Positions 19,518-27,709 of a stretch of DNA of 64,000 nucleotides are shown here, one piece after another. Both the position numbers and the translations under genes were made by a program. Each line of letters opens with the position of its first letter. Position 1 is the stretch's first letter. Below the pieces are notes generated by a model. The model worked only from the letters and a program-made list of their open reading frames with translations, was not told the origin of the DNA and ran no database searches. This DNA comes from Cyclobacteriaceae bacterium (GTDB taxonomy: Bacteria; Bacteroidota; Bacteroidia; Cytophagales; Cyclobacteriaceae), in NCBI GenBank assembly GCA_028278225.1, contig JANQEU010000046.1, positions 62,001 through 126,000 on the forward strand, given 5' to 3'.

Positions 19518-20582
19518 ATGAAGAATATGCTTTTTTTTATTGGCACATATTCCGAAAAAGGGCCGTATTTTGAAGCAAACGGGCCCGGTATTGTTTCCTG
19601 TGAACTAAACCCGGGATCCGGGGAGATCAAACTGCTCAAGACGTGCCATGAAGGGGTCAACAGTACTTATTTAGCTAAAGGTCCCGGGAATATATTGTTG
19701 TCAGCTTCCGACCAGTATTTTTCTCCGGGAAACGTGGAGTCTTTCTCAATTGAAAATGATGGAAGTCTCAATAAATTGTCAAGTGAAAGTTGTTTGGGCA
19801 CTGCTACCTGCCATTTAACCTTCGATTCAGAGAGAAAGCTGGTATATGCTATTAGTTACATGTCTGCTCAACTCTCAGTTCACCAACTGGAAAATGATAA
19901 ACTATCTGCTTCATTCAGTTCATTTACTTACCAGGGCTCGGGCCCCAACCAGGAGCGCCAGGAAAGTGCACATGCCCATCAGTCTGTTATTTCTCCGGAT
20001 TATAAATGGTTATATGTATGTGACCTGGGAAGTGATAAGATCTGGGTACATGACCTGTCAAAAATCTTTGATGGAGTTCCCGGACCATTCGGTATTCAAA
20101 CACCAACAGGTTACGGACCGCGCCACCTGGTGTTTCATCCTGAGCTTCCTGTTGTCTATGTAATATGTGAATTAAGCGGTATGGCACTCACTTATCGCTA
20201 TGAGAGCCGTCCGGGATTACTGGAATTACAGTCGGAGATCTATTCTCTTCCGGCCGATTTCGAAGGAACACCTTCGGGAGCAGCCATTAAAATGCATCCT
20301 TCGGCCAGGACCTTGTACATATCGAATCGCCAGCATAATAGCATCTCTGTATATGAGTGTGATCCTGCCAATGGGGATTTGAGCTTTCACTCGCGATTTT
20401 CAACCAGGGGAAAAGAACCTAGAGACTTCAGCATTGATCACGGAGGTCATTGGCTCCTGGCAGCCAACCAGGATTCGAATGATATCCGGACATTTCACAT
20501 AAATGCCGACACAGGGTTACCAAGTGGTAAGGAAGGCCCCGTTTTCGATTGTGGTAGTCCTGTTTGTGTTTTATTTAACTGA
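19518..20582 (+). CDS. Lactonase family seven-bladed beta-propeller (6-phosphogluconolactonase-like)
   Basis: 354 residues, no signal peptide, so cytoplasmic. The repeated blade pattern of the YbhE/Pgl-type lactonase family runs through the protein: FFIGTYSEKGPYF at the start, then AHAHQSVISPDYKWLYVCDLG, GYGPRHLVFHPELPVVYVIC, ISNRQHNSISVYE and GKEPRDFSIDHGGHWLLAANQDSN near the end. Family members hydrolyse 6-phosphogluconolactone or other sugar lactones. Placed 40 bp after an SDR and 8 bp before the RraA-like gene, it probably opens a sugar lactone made by the SDR. No kinase gene is nearby, so an unphosphorylated lactone is plausible. Confidence 0.88.
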   Translation: MKNMLFFIGTYSEKGPYFEANGPGIVSCELNPGSGEIKLLKTCHEGVNSTYLAKGPGNILLSASDQYFSPGNVESFSIENDGSLNKLSSESCLGTATCHLTFDSERKLVYAISYMSAQLSVHQLENDKLSASFSSFTYQGSGPNQERQESAHAHQSVISPDYKWLYVCDLGSDKIWVHDLSKIFDGVPGPFGIQTPTGYGPRHLVFHPELPVVYVICELSGMALTYRYESRPGLLELQSEIYSLPADFEGTPSGAAIKMHPSARTLYISNRQHNSISVYECDPANGDLSFHSRFSTRGKEPRDFSIDHGGHWLLAANQDSNDIRTFHINADTGLPSGKEGPVFDCGSPVCVLFN

Positions 20583-20590
20583 CATGTGTT

Positions 20591-21286
20591 ATGAGTGTAA
20601 CGTGGAAAGATGACGAAGAACTCTTTAAGATAACCAGGAATGAACTGTTTACAGCTCTCGTAGGTGATATACTGGATCAGAATGGCTTCCTGCATCAATT
20701 TCTATCAGCCCGGATAAAGCCCCTGGATCCTTGCATGGTTGTGATAGGCAGGGCAATGCCCGTGTTAGAAGCTGATATTTCAGATGTTGTAATTGAACCC
20801 GGCCAAAATCCTGCATTAGACAAACCATTTGGTCTTACTTTTCACGCCCTTGATGACCTGAAGCCAAACGAAGTTTATATCTGTGCCGGCGCATCCCATA
20901 AATATGCCCTGTGGGGAGGTCTAATGTCCAACAGGGCTATGAAACTTAAAGCTGCCGGAGCAGTTATGGATGGTTATTCACGGGACACTCCAGAGATTTT
21001 AAGTTTGGGTTTTCCAACTTTCTCTGCCGGTACCTATGCCCAGGACCAGGGCCCACGAGGCAAGGTCATAGATTACAGGGTACCCATCAATTTTAATGGT
21101 ATCCCGGTAAATCCGGGAGACATCGTTTTTGGTGATAGGGACGGTGTCGTTATTGTCCCCCGGAAAGTAGAACAAGAGGTCTTTTCAGGGGCTATTGAGA
21201 AAGCCAGAGGTGAAAAGAAAGTAAGAAAGGCCCTGGAAGGTGGTATGGGAGCTGTTGAAGCTTTTGAAAAATTTGGGATCATGTAA
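20591..21286 (+). CDS. RraA-fold protein, aldolase-like (HMG/CHA aldolase family)
   Basis: 231 residues of the RraA / 4-hydroxy-4-methyl-2-oxoglutarate aldolase family, once mislabelled as demethylmenaquinone methyltransferase. The core GGLMSNRAMKLKAAGAVMDG leads to Arg131-Asp132, the substrate and metal residues of the aldolases. In active class II pyruvate aldolases of this family an acidic residue stands 21 positions before that Arg; here it is Gly110. The protein is longer than E. coli RraA (161 residues), with extra N- and C-terminal segments including PRKVEQEVFSGAIEKAR. It starts 8 bp after the lactonase, so a role in sugar-acid breakdown, such as retro-aldol cleavage of a 2-keto-3-deoxy acid, is more likely than RNase regulation. 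Confidence 0.82.
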   Translation: MSVTWKDDEELFKITRNELFTALVGDILDQNGFLHQFLSARIKPLDPCMVVIGRAMPVLEADISDVVIEPGQNPALDKPFGLTFHALDDLKPNEVYICAGASHKYALWGGLMSNRAMKLKAAGAVMDGYSRDTPEILSLGFPTFSAGTYAQDQGPRGKVIDYRVPINFNGIPVNPGDIVFGDRDGVVIVPRKVEQEVFSGAIEKARGEKKVRKALEGGMGAVEAFEKFGIM

Positions 21287-21370
21287 AATCAAAAATATGA
21301 TTGTCTCTTTAAAGGGTTTGGCTCGATATTGAATTTTTTCTTGATTAAAATCTAAGCTATTGTTAATTTT

Positions 21371-21394
21371 AACTAGTTTAATAATCTAGTTTAA
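21371..21394. promoter_or_regulatory. Palindromic/direct repeat operator before the toxin-antitoxin pair
   Basis: AACTAG (21371-21376) and CTAGTT (21386-21391) form an inverted repeat. The same bases also read as a direct repeat of CTAGTTTAA (21373-21381 and 21386-21394). It ends two bases before the antitoxin start at 21397. Phd/YefM antitoxins usually repress their own operon from such palindromes, so this is the probable operator. Confidence 0.5.
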
Positions 21395-21396
21395 AT

Positions 21397-21636
21397 ATGA
21401 AGTTAATTGGAGCATTTGATGCGAAAACACATTTGTCACGTCTTCTGGCGGAAGTAGCCAGAGGGGAACACTTCATTATTACCAAACATGGAAACCCAAT
21501 AGCTGAACTAAAGCCAATCGAAAAGAATAAAAATTATGAATGGGAGAAGGAAAAAAGGTTTCTGGCCGAACTTCGAGCAAAGGCAAAAGTCTCAATTGAA
21601 GAAATTATAGCTTGGAAAAATGAAGGCAGAAAGTAA
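21397..21636 (+). CDS. Type II antitoxin, Phd/YefM family
   Basis: 79 residues. The N-terminal DNA-binding half is typical: IGAFDAKTHLSRLLAEVARG followed by EHFIITKHGNPIAELKP. The acidic/basic tail (residues 45-79) would wrap the toxin. It overlaps the PIN toxin start by 17 bp, the usual coupling for such pairs. It sits between RraA-like and UxuA-like genes, splitting an otherwise co-directional catabolic set, and has its own operator-like palindrome. Confidence 0.9.
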   Translation: MKLIGAFDAKTHLSRLLAEVARGEHFIITKHGNPIAELKPIEKNKNYEWEKEKRFLAELRAKAKVSIEEIIAWKNEGRK

Positions 21637-22045
21637 ACTAGTCATTGATTGTTCGTTTACTGTTCCTATTTTCCTGGATGATGAAAGTGGTAAACACACA
21701 GAAGAAGTTTTCCAAAAAATATTTGACGGATCGTTGATACCCGCTGTTCCACTTCTCTGGTATTTTGAAGTTTGCAACGTTATTCTCATATCGGTAAGGC
21801 GAAACCGCATCGAACAAGAAAACGTCCACCGTATCATGAAATTGATTTCCGAACTTCCGACAGTCCCTGTCAATTTCAGTATAAGTGAGTATTATGGCAT
21901 CATGGATACCGCAAAGGAATTTGAACTTAGTTTTTATGACGCCTCATATTTATTCATTGCCAGATCGGAAAAGATACCAATTGCGACGTACGATAAGAAA
22001 TTGCAGAAAGCTTGTATGAGGGCCGGAGTCAAGATACTGGCCTAG
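21620..22045 (+). CDS. vapC: PIN-domain toxin, VapC family
   Basis: 141 residues with the PIN pattern: LVIDCSFTVPIF gives the first Asp, EVCNVI the conserved Glu, and FYDASYLFIARSEKIPIATYDKKLQKA the later Asp residues. These acids form the Mg-dependent ribonuclease site in VapC toxins, which cut tRNA or rRNA. The start overlaps the antitoxin gene by 17 bp. The pair is complete and looks intact. Its presence inside a catabolic operon suggests later insertion or a stabilising role. Confidence 0.88.
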   Translation: MKAESKLVIDCSFTVPIFLDDESGKHTEEVFQKIFDGSLIPAVPLLWYFEVCNVILISVRRNRIEQENVHRIMKLISELPTVPVNFSISEYYGIMDTAKEFELSFYDASYLFIARSEKIPIATYDKKLQKACMRAGVKILA

Positions 22046-22092
22046 ACCAGCAAGATCAGATATCAATAGTTTGTTACAATAAATAGATCTAT

Positions 22093-23157
22093 ATGAAACT
22101 CGGATTCGGTTTATATCGACACATGCTCAATGATGACCATTATCGTTTTGCAAAACAATGCGGCGCTACACATCTTGTCATTCATATGGTAGACTACTTT
22201 GGCCACCAAAAGAAAGACAAGCGGGAAGCCAGTCAGCCGGTAGGTCAAAAAGATGGATGGGGAGAAGCCGGAACGGGGGAATTATGGTCGGTCGAAGAAC
22301 TGGCAAATATCAAAAACCAAATTAACAAACATGGTTTGGAGTTGGAGGCAATAGAAAACTTCGATCCTGCTATGTGGCACGACGTGCTTTTGGACGGACC
22401 GAAAAAGAACCAGCAAATGGAAACCCTGAAACAACAGGTCAGGAACGTCGGTGAAGCAGGTATACCGGTTTTTGGCTATAATTTTTCACTGGCAGGGGTG
22501 TACGGCAGGATAACCGGACCATTTGCCCGTGGGGAAGCCGTTGCTGTAGGTATGGATGGATCCGACGATACGCCAGTCCCGAATGGAATGGTTTGGAACA
22601 TGATATATGACAGAGATGCTCCCGAAGGTACCCTGCCTGCAATATCTGATGAGGAATTGTGGAAAAGGTTTTCTTACTTCATTGAAAACATAATACCTGC
22701 TGCTGAAGAATCCGGAGTGAAAATGGCGGCACATCCGGACGACCCACCAGTATCCAGGTTAAGAAATACCCCAAGGCTGGTTTATCAGCCACACCTTTAT
22801 CAAAGGTTGATCGACACAAAACCCAGTCCGAATAATTGCCTCGAGTTTTGTTTGGGCACTCTTTCTGAGATGACCGATGGAGACATTTATGAAGCTACTG
22901 ATCTATACAGCCGGCAGAATAAGATCGCCTATGTGCACTTTCGAAATGTTGTCGGTAAGGCTCCTCACTACAAGGAGGTCTTCGTGGATGAAGGAGATAT
23001 CGATATGCTAAAAATATTAAGGATATTGAAGAAGAATTCCTTTGATGGCGTCCTGATCCCTGATCATACCCCGCATATGACGTGCAATGCGCCATGGTAT
23101 GCAGGGATGGCTTATGCTATGGGATATATGAAAGCCGCCATGCAGATTGTAGCGTAA
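22093..23157 (+). CDS. Mannonate dehydratase-like protein (UxuA family, divergent)
   Basis: 354 residues, TIM-barrel of the UxuA family. KMAAHPDDPPVSRL and FCLGTLSEM are the metal-binding core seen in mannonate dehydratases, and HFRNV with DEGDIDM follows as in UxuA. It is about 40 residues shorter than canonical UxuA and lacks its EQTWRWYGP start; the canonical copy is at 48784. UxuA converts D-mannonate to 2-keto-3-deoxygluconate. Placed after an SDR, lactonase and RraA-like gene, the divergent copy may dehydrate mannonate or another aldonate made by sugar oxidation. Confidence 0.82.
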   Translation: MKLGFGLYRHMLNDDHYRFAKQCGATHLVIHMVDYFGHQKKDKREASQPVGQKDGWGEAGTGELWSVEELANIKNQINKHGLELEAIENFDPAMWHDVLLDGPKKNQQMETLKQQVRNVGEAGIPVFGYNFSLAGVYGRITGPFARGEAVAVGMDGSDDTPVPNGMVWNMIYDRDAPEGTLPAISDEELWKRFSYFIENIIPAAEESGVKMAAHPDDPPVSRLRNTPRLVYQPHLYQRLIDTKPSPNNCLEFCLGTLSEMTDGDIYEATDLYSRQNKIAYVHFRNVVGKAPHYKEVFVDEGDIDMLKILRILKKNSFDGVLIPDHTPHMTCNAPWYAGMAYAMGYMKAAMQIVA

Positions 23158-23224
23158 ATCTCCGGACCTGTACAAATTCCGGTGTTATCTTGAGTTTGGA
23201 TTACCGATCTGAGTCCCACTCAAG

Positions 23225-24832
23225 ATGAAAGAACATATCAACGGAGATATGGCAATGGCGCATGGAGCGATTGCAGGTGGTGTAAATGTTATTACCGGCT
23301 ACCCGGGATCACCCAGCTCGGGAACGATGGACCATCTCATAAAACTCCAGTCTGCTTATAACTACAAACTGGAATGGTCAGTAAATGAGAAGGTAGCCGC
23401 AGAGGTTGCAATTGGTGCTTCAATCGGTGGCCGGCGCTCCCTGATCTGCGTTAAGAGCGTGGGCATGAACCTTATGATCGACCCTCTGATGGCCTTGAAC
23501 CTCACACCATTGAACGCCGGTCTGGTCATTTTACTTGGTGATGATCCAGGAGGCTATGGATCACAGAATGACCAGGACACCAGACCAATCGTACAAACGC
23601 TGGAGATCCCTCTGCTCGAGCCTGCTTCACCGGAAGAGGGATATCAAATGATGTCAGAAGCTTTTGGCCTTTCCGAAAAATATAAAATACCTGTTATCAT
23701 CAGGGAGACAAGAGCATTCAGTCAGTCTGTATCTTCCTATGAGGTCCCTCCTATTGATTATAATCCGCCTGAGTATGACATACCACTTGAACCTTATCGT
23801 TTCGTCCCGGTCCCTGCCAATGTCGTCCAAAAACATAAGGTACTTCATCAACAACTTGATGAATTCAAAAATTGGACAGAACACTGCCAATACAATCAAA
23901 TTATTGGAAATTCCAAAAAAGGAATAATTACTTCCGGATTCGCTCATACGAAACTCAAGGATGTTTTGGGACCCGATGGAACTGATAATTTTTCTATTCT
24001 AAAGCTCGGATCGTTATACCCGCTACCTGAACATCTCACCGTAAAATTTTTGAATACTTGTGATGAAATACTGGTGATAGAAGAAACACTGCCATTTATA
24101 GAGAATGCGATAAAAGTGATTGCTTATGATCACCGTTGCAAGGCAAAGATCCATGGGAAACAGTCCCTGCATGTTCCATCGGAGGGAGAACTTTTCAGAT
24201 GGCACATCTCGGAGGCGATAAAGCAGTTTAACCCGGAAGTTGAGTTAAGATCTCAGTTCACTGCTGAAAAACAACCCCTGGAGGTACCTTCACTCAAAAG
24301 TAATTGTGAGCACTGCAGGTATGAGGAAGTCCTGGAGATGCTGGACAAGTCCGCCTCAAATCTGGATCTTGAGCCTATATACACGGGTGATCCGGGTTGT
24401 TTGTTTAAGGTCGGTGACAGATTACTGGCTAAATATTCCATCGGTTCCGCAGTTGCCCTGGCAAGTGGACTGAAAAAATCAGGAAATGACAGACCGGTTG
24501 TGTCACTTATTGGAGATTCAGGGTTTTTCCATACTACCATTCCGGCTATTATCAATGCAAGCTATAACCGGAGTAAATTATTAATGGTCCTCCTGGATAA
24601 TGAAGGAGCAATTACATCCGGCTTTCAACCAACTCCGGCAATGGGTGTGGACGTTCTCGGGAAAACAAAACCCGCCCTGGATTTTACAGAAATCAGTAAA
24701 GCCTGTGGAGTCAGATTAATTCAAAATCTGAATATTGACGATCCCGAAGCTCATAAAATGGATGCCTGTACAAAAGCATTTCAATATGATGGATTGTCAA
24801 TGTTGATTGTGAAAATTCCTAATCAGGCATAA
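23225..24832 (+). CDS. TPP-dependent 2-oxoacid oxidoreductase, IorA-like, lacking the ferredoxin domain
   Basis: 535 residues. The N-terminal pyrimidine/core domain has GVNVITGYPGSPSSGTMDHL and a GDDPGGYGSQNDQDTR block as in indolepyruvate ferredoxin oxidoreductase alpha subunits. The C-terminal TPP domain has GDS (430-432) and DN (458-459), fitting the GDG-x(25-30)-NN motif. Cys361-x2-Cys364 lies between. IorA proteins normally end in a two-cluster ferredoxin domain; this one stops directly after the TPP domain. No gamma/beta (IorB) subunit is adjacent. It could be a decarboxylase or use a subunit encoded elsewhere. It follows the UxuA-like gene by 67 bp and overlaps the convergent ATPase gene by 10 bp. 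Confidence 0.8.
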   Translation: MKEHINGDMAMAHGAIAGGVNVITGYPGSPSSGTMDHLIKLQSAYNYKLEWSVNEKVAAEVAIGASIGGRRSLICVKSVGMNLMIDPLMALNLTPLNAGLVILLGDDPGGYGSQNDQDTRPIVQTLEIPLLEPASPEEGYQMMSEAFGLSEKYKIPVIIRETRAFSQSVSSYEVPPIDYNPPEYDIPLEPYRFVPVPANVVQKHKVLHQQLDEFKNWTEHCQYNQIIGNSKKGIITSGFAHTKLKDVLGPDGTDNFSILKLGSLYPLPEHLTVKFLNTCDEILVIEETLPFIENAIKVIAYDHRCKAKIHGKQSLHVPSEGELFRWHISEAIKQFNPEVELRSQFTAEKQPLEVPSLKSNCEHCRYEEVLEMLDKSASNLDLEPIYTGDPGCLFKVGDRLLAKYSIGSAVALASGLKKSGNDRPVVSLIGDSGFFHTTIPAIINASYNRSKLLMVLLDNEGAITSGFQPTPAMGVDVLGKTKPALDFTEISKACGVRLIQNLNIDDPEAHKMDACTKAFQYDGLSMLIVKIPNQA

Positions 24833-26130
24833 ATATTTGGAACTGCATAAATAGGGTAAACATCAATTGGAGGATATGAAGAGAAGTTTTCTAAAGAAAT
24901 ACGTACACCTCGTGAACACTCTTTTTCTTTCAGAAATATAAACATGCTCTGCATTTGTCCTTTTGTGCCTGCTTTCACTTCCAATGGTAAAATATTTTGA
25001 CCTAGTTGAATCATGTAGTCAATCTCAGCATTACTGCTCTTCGATTCTCTATGCCAATAAAATATTTGAGGTATTGCCCCATGGGAAGCATTTTTATACA
25101 ACTCAATACCCACATACTGCTCTGCAATATTTCCTTTGTTGACTGTTTCAAAATCATCCTTGACAAGCTGCTCACTTATGTCAAGGTTTAAAATTCGCTG
25201 ATGCAGACCCGTATCAAAAAGAATGACTTTATATTTTTTGGTGTTGATTTCAGCGCCCAATGGTACACCATTCGCCGACGAGTGATATATTTTGTAAGCT
25301 AATCCGGCAAGGCATAACAGCTCCAGAGAGTCTTTGATTTGTAAATGATTGGCATTTTCGGAAGCCTTATTTACAATGAATTTTCCACCGCTCTGAAATA
25401 CGATGCTATTAAAAACATCTCGGATCCTTTGTGTAGGTACTTTTGCTTTGTATTTCGCAAAGTCATCATAGAATGAAAGTAAAATGCGATCTAATACTAT
25501 CTGGCAATCTCTCAGACTTCTGTTATCAACATATTTTTGAACAACCTCAGGCATTCCGCCAATAAGGATAAACCTTCTGAGATAAAATAGCAGTTTATCA
25601 TGTATGGGTAACGCAGGTGGGTTTTGAGGATCAGCCTTTTTCATCAATTCGAGAAGCTGTTCTTCATTATTAGCCAATAAAAATTCCTCGAAGCTTATCG
25701 GATACATGAAAACGGATTGAATACGCCCTACGCCAAAAGTGGGAAGTTCACTCAGTGCAAATTCCAGTAATGAGCCTGCCGCTATCAAATGCAATTCCGA
25801 CAACTTCTCATGAAAAAACCTCAAAGATTGAATAGCAGGTATACAAGATTGAATTTCATCAAAAAAAAGTAGTGTTTTTCCAGGGATAATTTGAATACCA
25901 TAATAGGCTGAGAGGTTCTCACAGATAATTTGAGGATCAAGGTTCCCTTCAAAAAAAACATGAATCTCCTTGTTTTCCTCAAAGTTCACTTCAAGAAAAA
26001 GCTCAAAATCTTTCCCTAACTCGCGCACGGAGTGTGTTTTACCCACCTGCCGCGCTCCACGAAGCAATAAGACCTTACGATCAACTTCTGCTTTCCACTT
26101 TTGTAATGATTTGGAAATATTTCGCCGCAC
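24823..26130 (-). CDS. AAA ATPase with DUF4143 domain, copy 1
   Basis: 435 residues from GTG. The N-terminal AAA_14 domain has a Walker A of LLLRGARQVGKTHSV and Walker B of TLLFFDEIQ, with the sensor-like LIAAGSLLEF. The C-terminal DUF4143 region ends in SNAEIDYMI followed by LPLEVKAG; an Asp then E-x-K at this spacing looks like a PD-(D/E)xK nuclease core. The cellular role of this very common family is not settled. Four phased 16-bp repeats lie immediately upstream (26137-26250), and a paralogue with similar repeats is at 30146. Not obviously connected with sugar use. Confidence 0.88.
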   Translation of the reverse strand: MRRNISKSLQKWKAEVDRKVLLLRGARQVGKTHSVRELGKDFELFLEVNFEENKEIHVFFEGNLDPQIICENLSAYYGIQIIPGKTLLFFDEIQSCIPAIQSLRFFHEKLSELHLIAAGSLLEFALSELPTFGVGRIQSVFMYPISFEEFLLANNEEQLLELMKKADPQNPPALPIHDKLLFYLRRFILIGGMPEVVQKYVDNRSLRDCQIVLDRILLSFYDDFAKYKAKVPTQRIRDVFNSIVFQSGGKFIVNKASENANHLQIKDSLELLCLAGLAYKIYHSSANGVPLGAEINTKKYKVILFDTGLHQRILNLDISEQLVKDDFETVNKGNIAEQYVGIELYKNASHGAIPQIFYWHRESKSSNAEIDYMIQLGQNILPLEVKAGTKGQMQSMFIFLKEKECSRGVRISLENFSSYPPIDVYPIYAVPNIYA

Positions 26131-26136
26131 TTTACA

Positions 26137-26250
26137 TTTTTACAAGGCAATATAATCCATTATTATGATTTATACAATGCAATACTGGTGTATATTTTAC
26201 ATTTTTATAAGGCAATAATTATTATAGAATTGAATTTATACCAGGCAATA
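26137..26250. repeat. Four 16-bp iterons at 32-33-bp period upstream of ATPase copy 1
   Basis: Plus-strand copies start at 26137, 26169, 26202 and 26235, each 16 bp with consensus TTTWTACAAGGCAATA. Spacing is 32, 33 and 33 bp, about three helical turns, and the intervening bases are AT-rich and unrelated. A weak fifth copy in phase (26268, with ACAAG at the right offset) is possible. The first iteron is 6 bp from the GTG start at 26130. The pattern suggests a protein-binding array or autoregulatory operator. Confidence 0.75.
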
Positions 26251-26426
26251 ATTTAAAATGTTGCATTAATACACAAGAATTTTTAGCCTGCAAGAAACGA
26301 TTTCATTATGCTACATTCCCCGATGTCCCTTCAAAAAGGGGATTATTGGTATTTTTTTGCCCGCTATACACCAGCGTTCAATTTTGATTGACGAACACCA
26401 TTGAAAATGAAAATCCCGGGACAGGT
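26251..26426. other. AT-rich spacer between GH18 and ATPase copy 1
   Basis: No gene is seen here. A CCCTT/AAGGG hairpin (26327-26340), with a T-run (26352-26358) about 10 bases further on, could end transcription, but the T-run is on the strand opposite to the flanking genes, so this is weak. Confidence 0.4.
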
Positions 26427-27626
26427 CTAGTCACCACTTTGAGCGGCTTCATAAATTGCATCAAGCAAACCATTATCTTCCTTGGTATCGTTCCCCAACT
26501 GCCAGAACATGATACCCCCAAGGCCTTCATCCATGGCATACCTGGTCTTCAATTTTACAGATACTGTGTCATCATATGAGATCCATATACTGTCCGTACT
26601 ATTGAATAAGTACGGCGCTTTGGCAACTTCATCCCAGTATCGTACAAAGCCATTTATATTTTCAAACTCATTGCGAATCTGCTGATAAGCTGTCCATCCA
26701 ATGTATGATCCTCCGTTAGGCTGATAAAGTCCGTTGGATTCAGGATGTACCCCCTTCCAGGCCCGACCATAAAATGCCGCGCCAACTACCAATTGCTCCC
26801 GGCTTACTCCCTCTTCTATACAATAGGAAATGATACTTTCAACCGACCTGGGTTCCCATGTAAATCCCCTTTCAGCCATTTGATCCTTACGTTTCTGAAT
26901 ATATTCCCAAACCGGATATTCCTTCAAATCCTCATCCCTGATCCAGCCAAGCGCAGTATGATGTCCTGTGAATGGTGTATTGGCTCCAATCTGGTCGTAA
27001 GTCATGACATTCATGAAATTCACATATTTCATCACTTCCGTCAGCTCAATATTGGTGTAGTAAAACTTCCACCCTGCTGACGCGAAAGTCAAGGTTTGCG
27101 GACGATCAAGCTTATCCAGGGCTTCCCGTAATTCCTTCATCAACAGGGTAAAGTTTTGCTTGTCCTCCTCCCGCGCCCCTGTACCTGCAGCCGGGATTCC
27201 CGGATATTCCCAGTCGATATCCAGACCATCCAGTTGATATTCTTCAATGAATGTAATGGCACTTTCCACAAACTTTTGCCGGTTTTCCGCAGTGTATGAC
27301 ATATCTGAAAACCCGTCTGCACCCCACCCACCGCAGGCGATCATCACCTTCAGATCCGGATTTCTTTCTTTTTGCATTACCAGCTGCTGTAGTTTCGGAC
27401 CGGCATCATCCGGGTCTCTGAACTTCATTTCACCATCAATAACATTTGTGAAACTGAAGATGATATGCGTCAACTGCTCTACAGGAACAAATTCGGGTCG
27501 ATAATCCTTTTCAGGGACATAATAAGCCATAATGGCAATTGGCAATTCCTTCTTCTCCTGTTCCGCTTTTTGTGGAGTACAGGCAAAAAACAATATCAGT
27601 GCAAATGATAAGAATTGAATTTTCAT
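26427..27626 (-). CDS. GH18 glycosidase (chitinase-like), lipoprotein
   Basis: 399 residues. The leader MKIQFLSFALILFFAC has a Cys after the hydrophobic stretch, so a lipid anchor is likely. The GH18 signature DGLDIDWEYP is at 133-142 with Glu140 as the acid; the supporting substrate-binding aromatics follow. SFTNVIDGEM, ACGGWG and a C-terminal GGIMFWQLGND block complete the barrel. GH18 includes chitinases and endo-beta-N-acetylglucosaminidases; the classical chitinase motif is present, but in a mannosidase locus an endo-acting role on chitobiose cores is also possible. It is 83 bp downstream of GH95 on the same strand. Confidence 0.88.
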   Translation of the reverse strand: MKIQFLSFALILFFACTPQKAEQEKKELPIAIMAYYVPEKDYRPEFVPVEQLTHIIFSFTNVIDGEMKFRDPDDAGPKLQQLVMQKERNPDLKVMIACGGWGADGFSDMSYTAENRQKFVESAITFIEEYQLDGLDIDWEYPGIPAAGTGAREEDKQNFTLLMKELREALDKLDRPQTLTFASAGWKFYYTNIELTEVMKYVNFMNVMTYDQIGANTPFTGHHTALGWIRDEDLKEYPVWEYIQKRKDQMAERGFTWEPRSVESIISYCIEEGVSREQLVVGAAFYGRAWKGVHPESNGLYQPNGGSYIGWTAYQQIRNEFENINGFVRYWDEVAKAPYLFNSTDSIWISYDDTVSVKLKTRYAMDEGLGGIMFWQLGNDTKEDNGLLDAIYEAAQSGD

Positions 27627-27709
27627 GAGTAAATGACCAGTTGGTTAATTATTGATGAAGTTACGGTATATCTGCACCAATTCCAGCGCATTTCACCTTA
27701 TTGTACCGA

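Noticed and set aside
20591-21286. RraA as an RNase E regulator
   Set aside because: The protein is much longer than E. coli RraA, sits in a sugar operon, and keeps the Arg-Asp pair of the enzyme branch.
26137-26250. CRISPR array
   Set aside because: The repeats are only 16 bp with 16-17-bp spacers, are imperfect, and no cas gene is present; the position right before a start codon fits an operator-like array.
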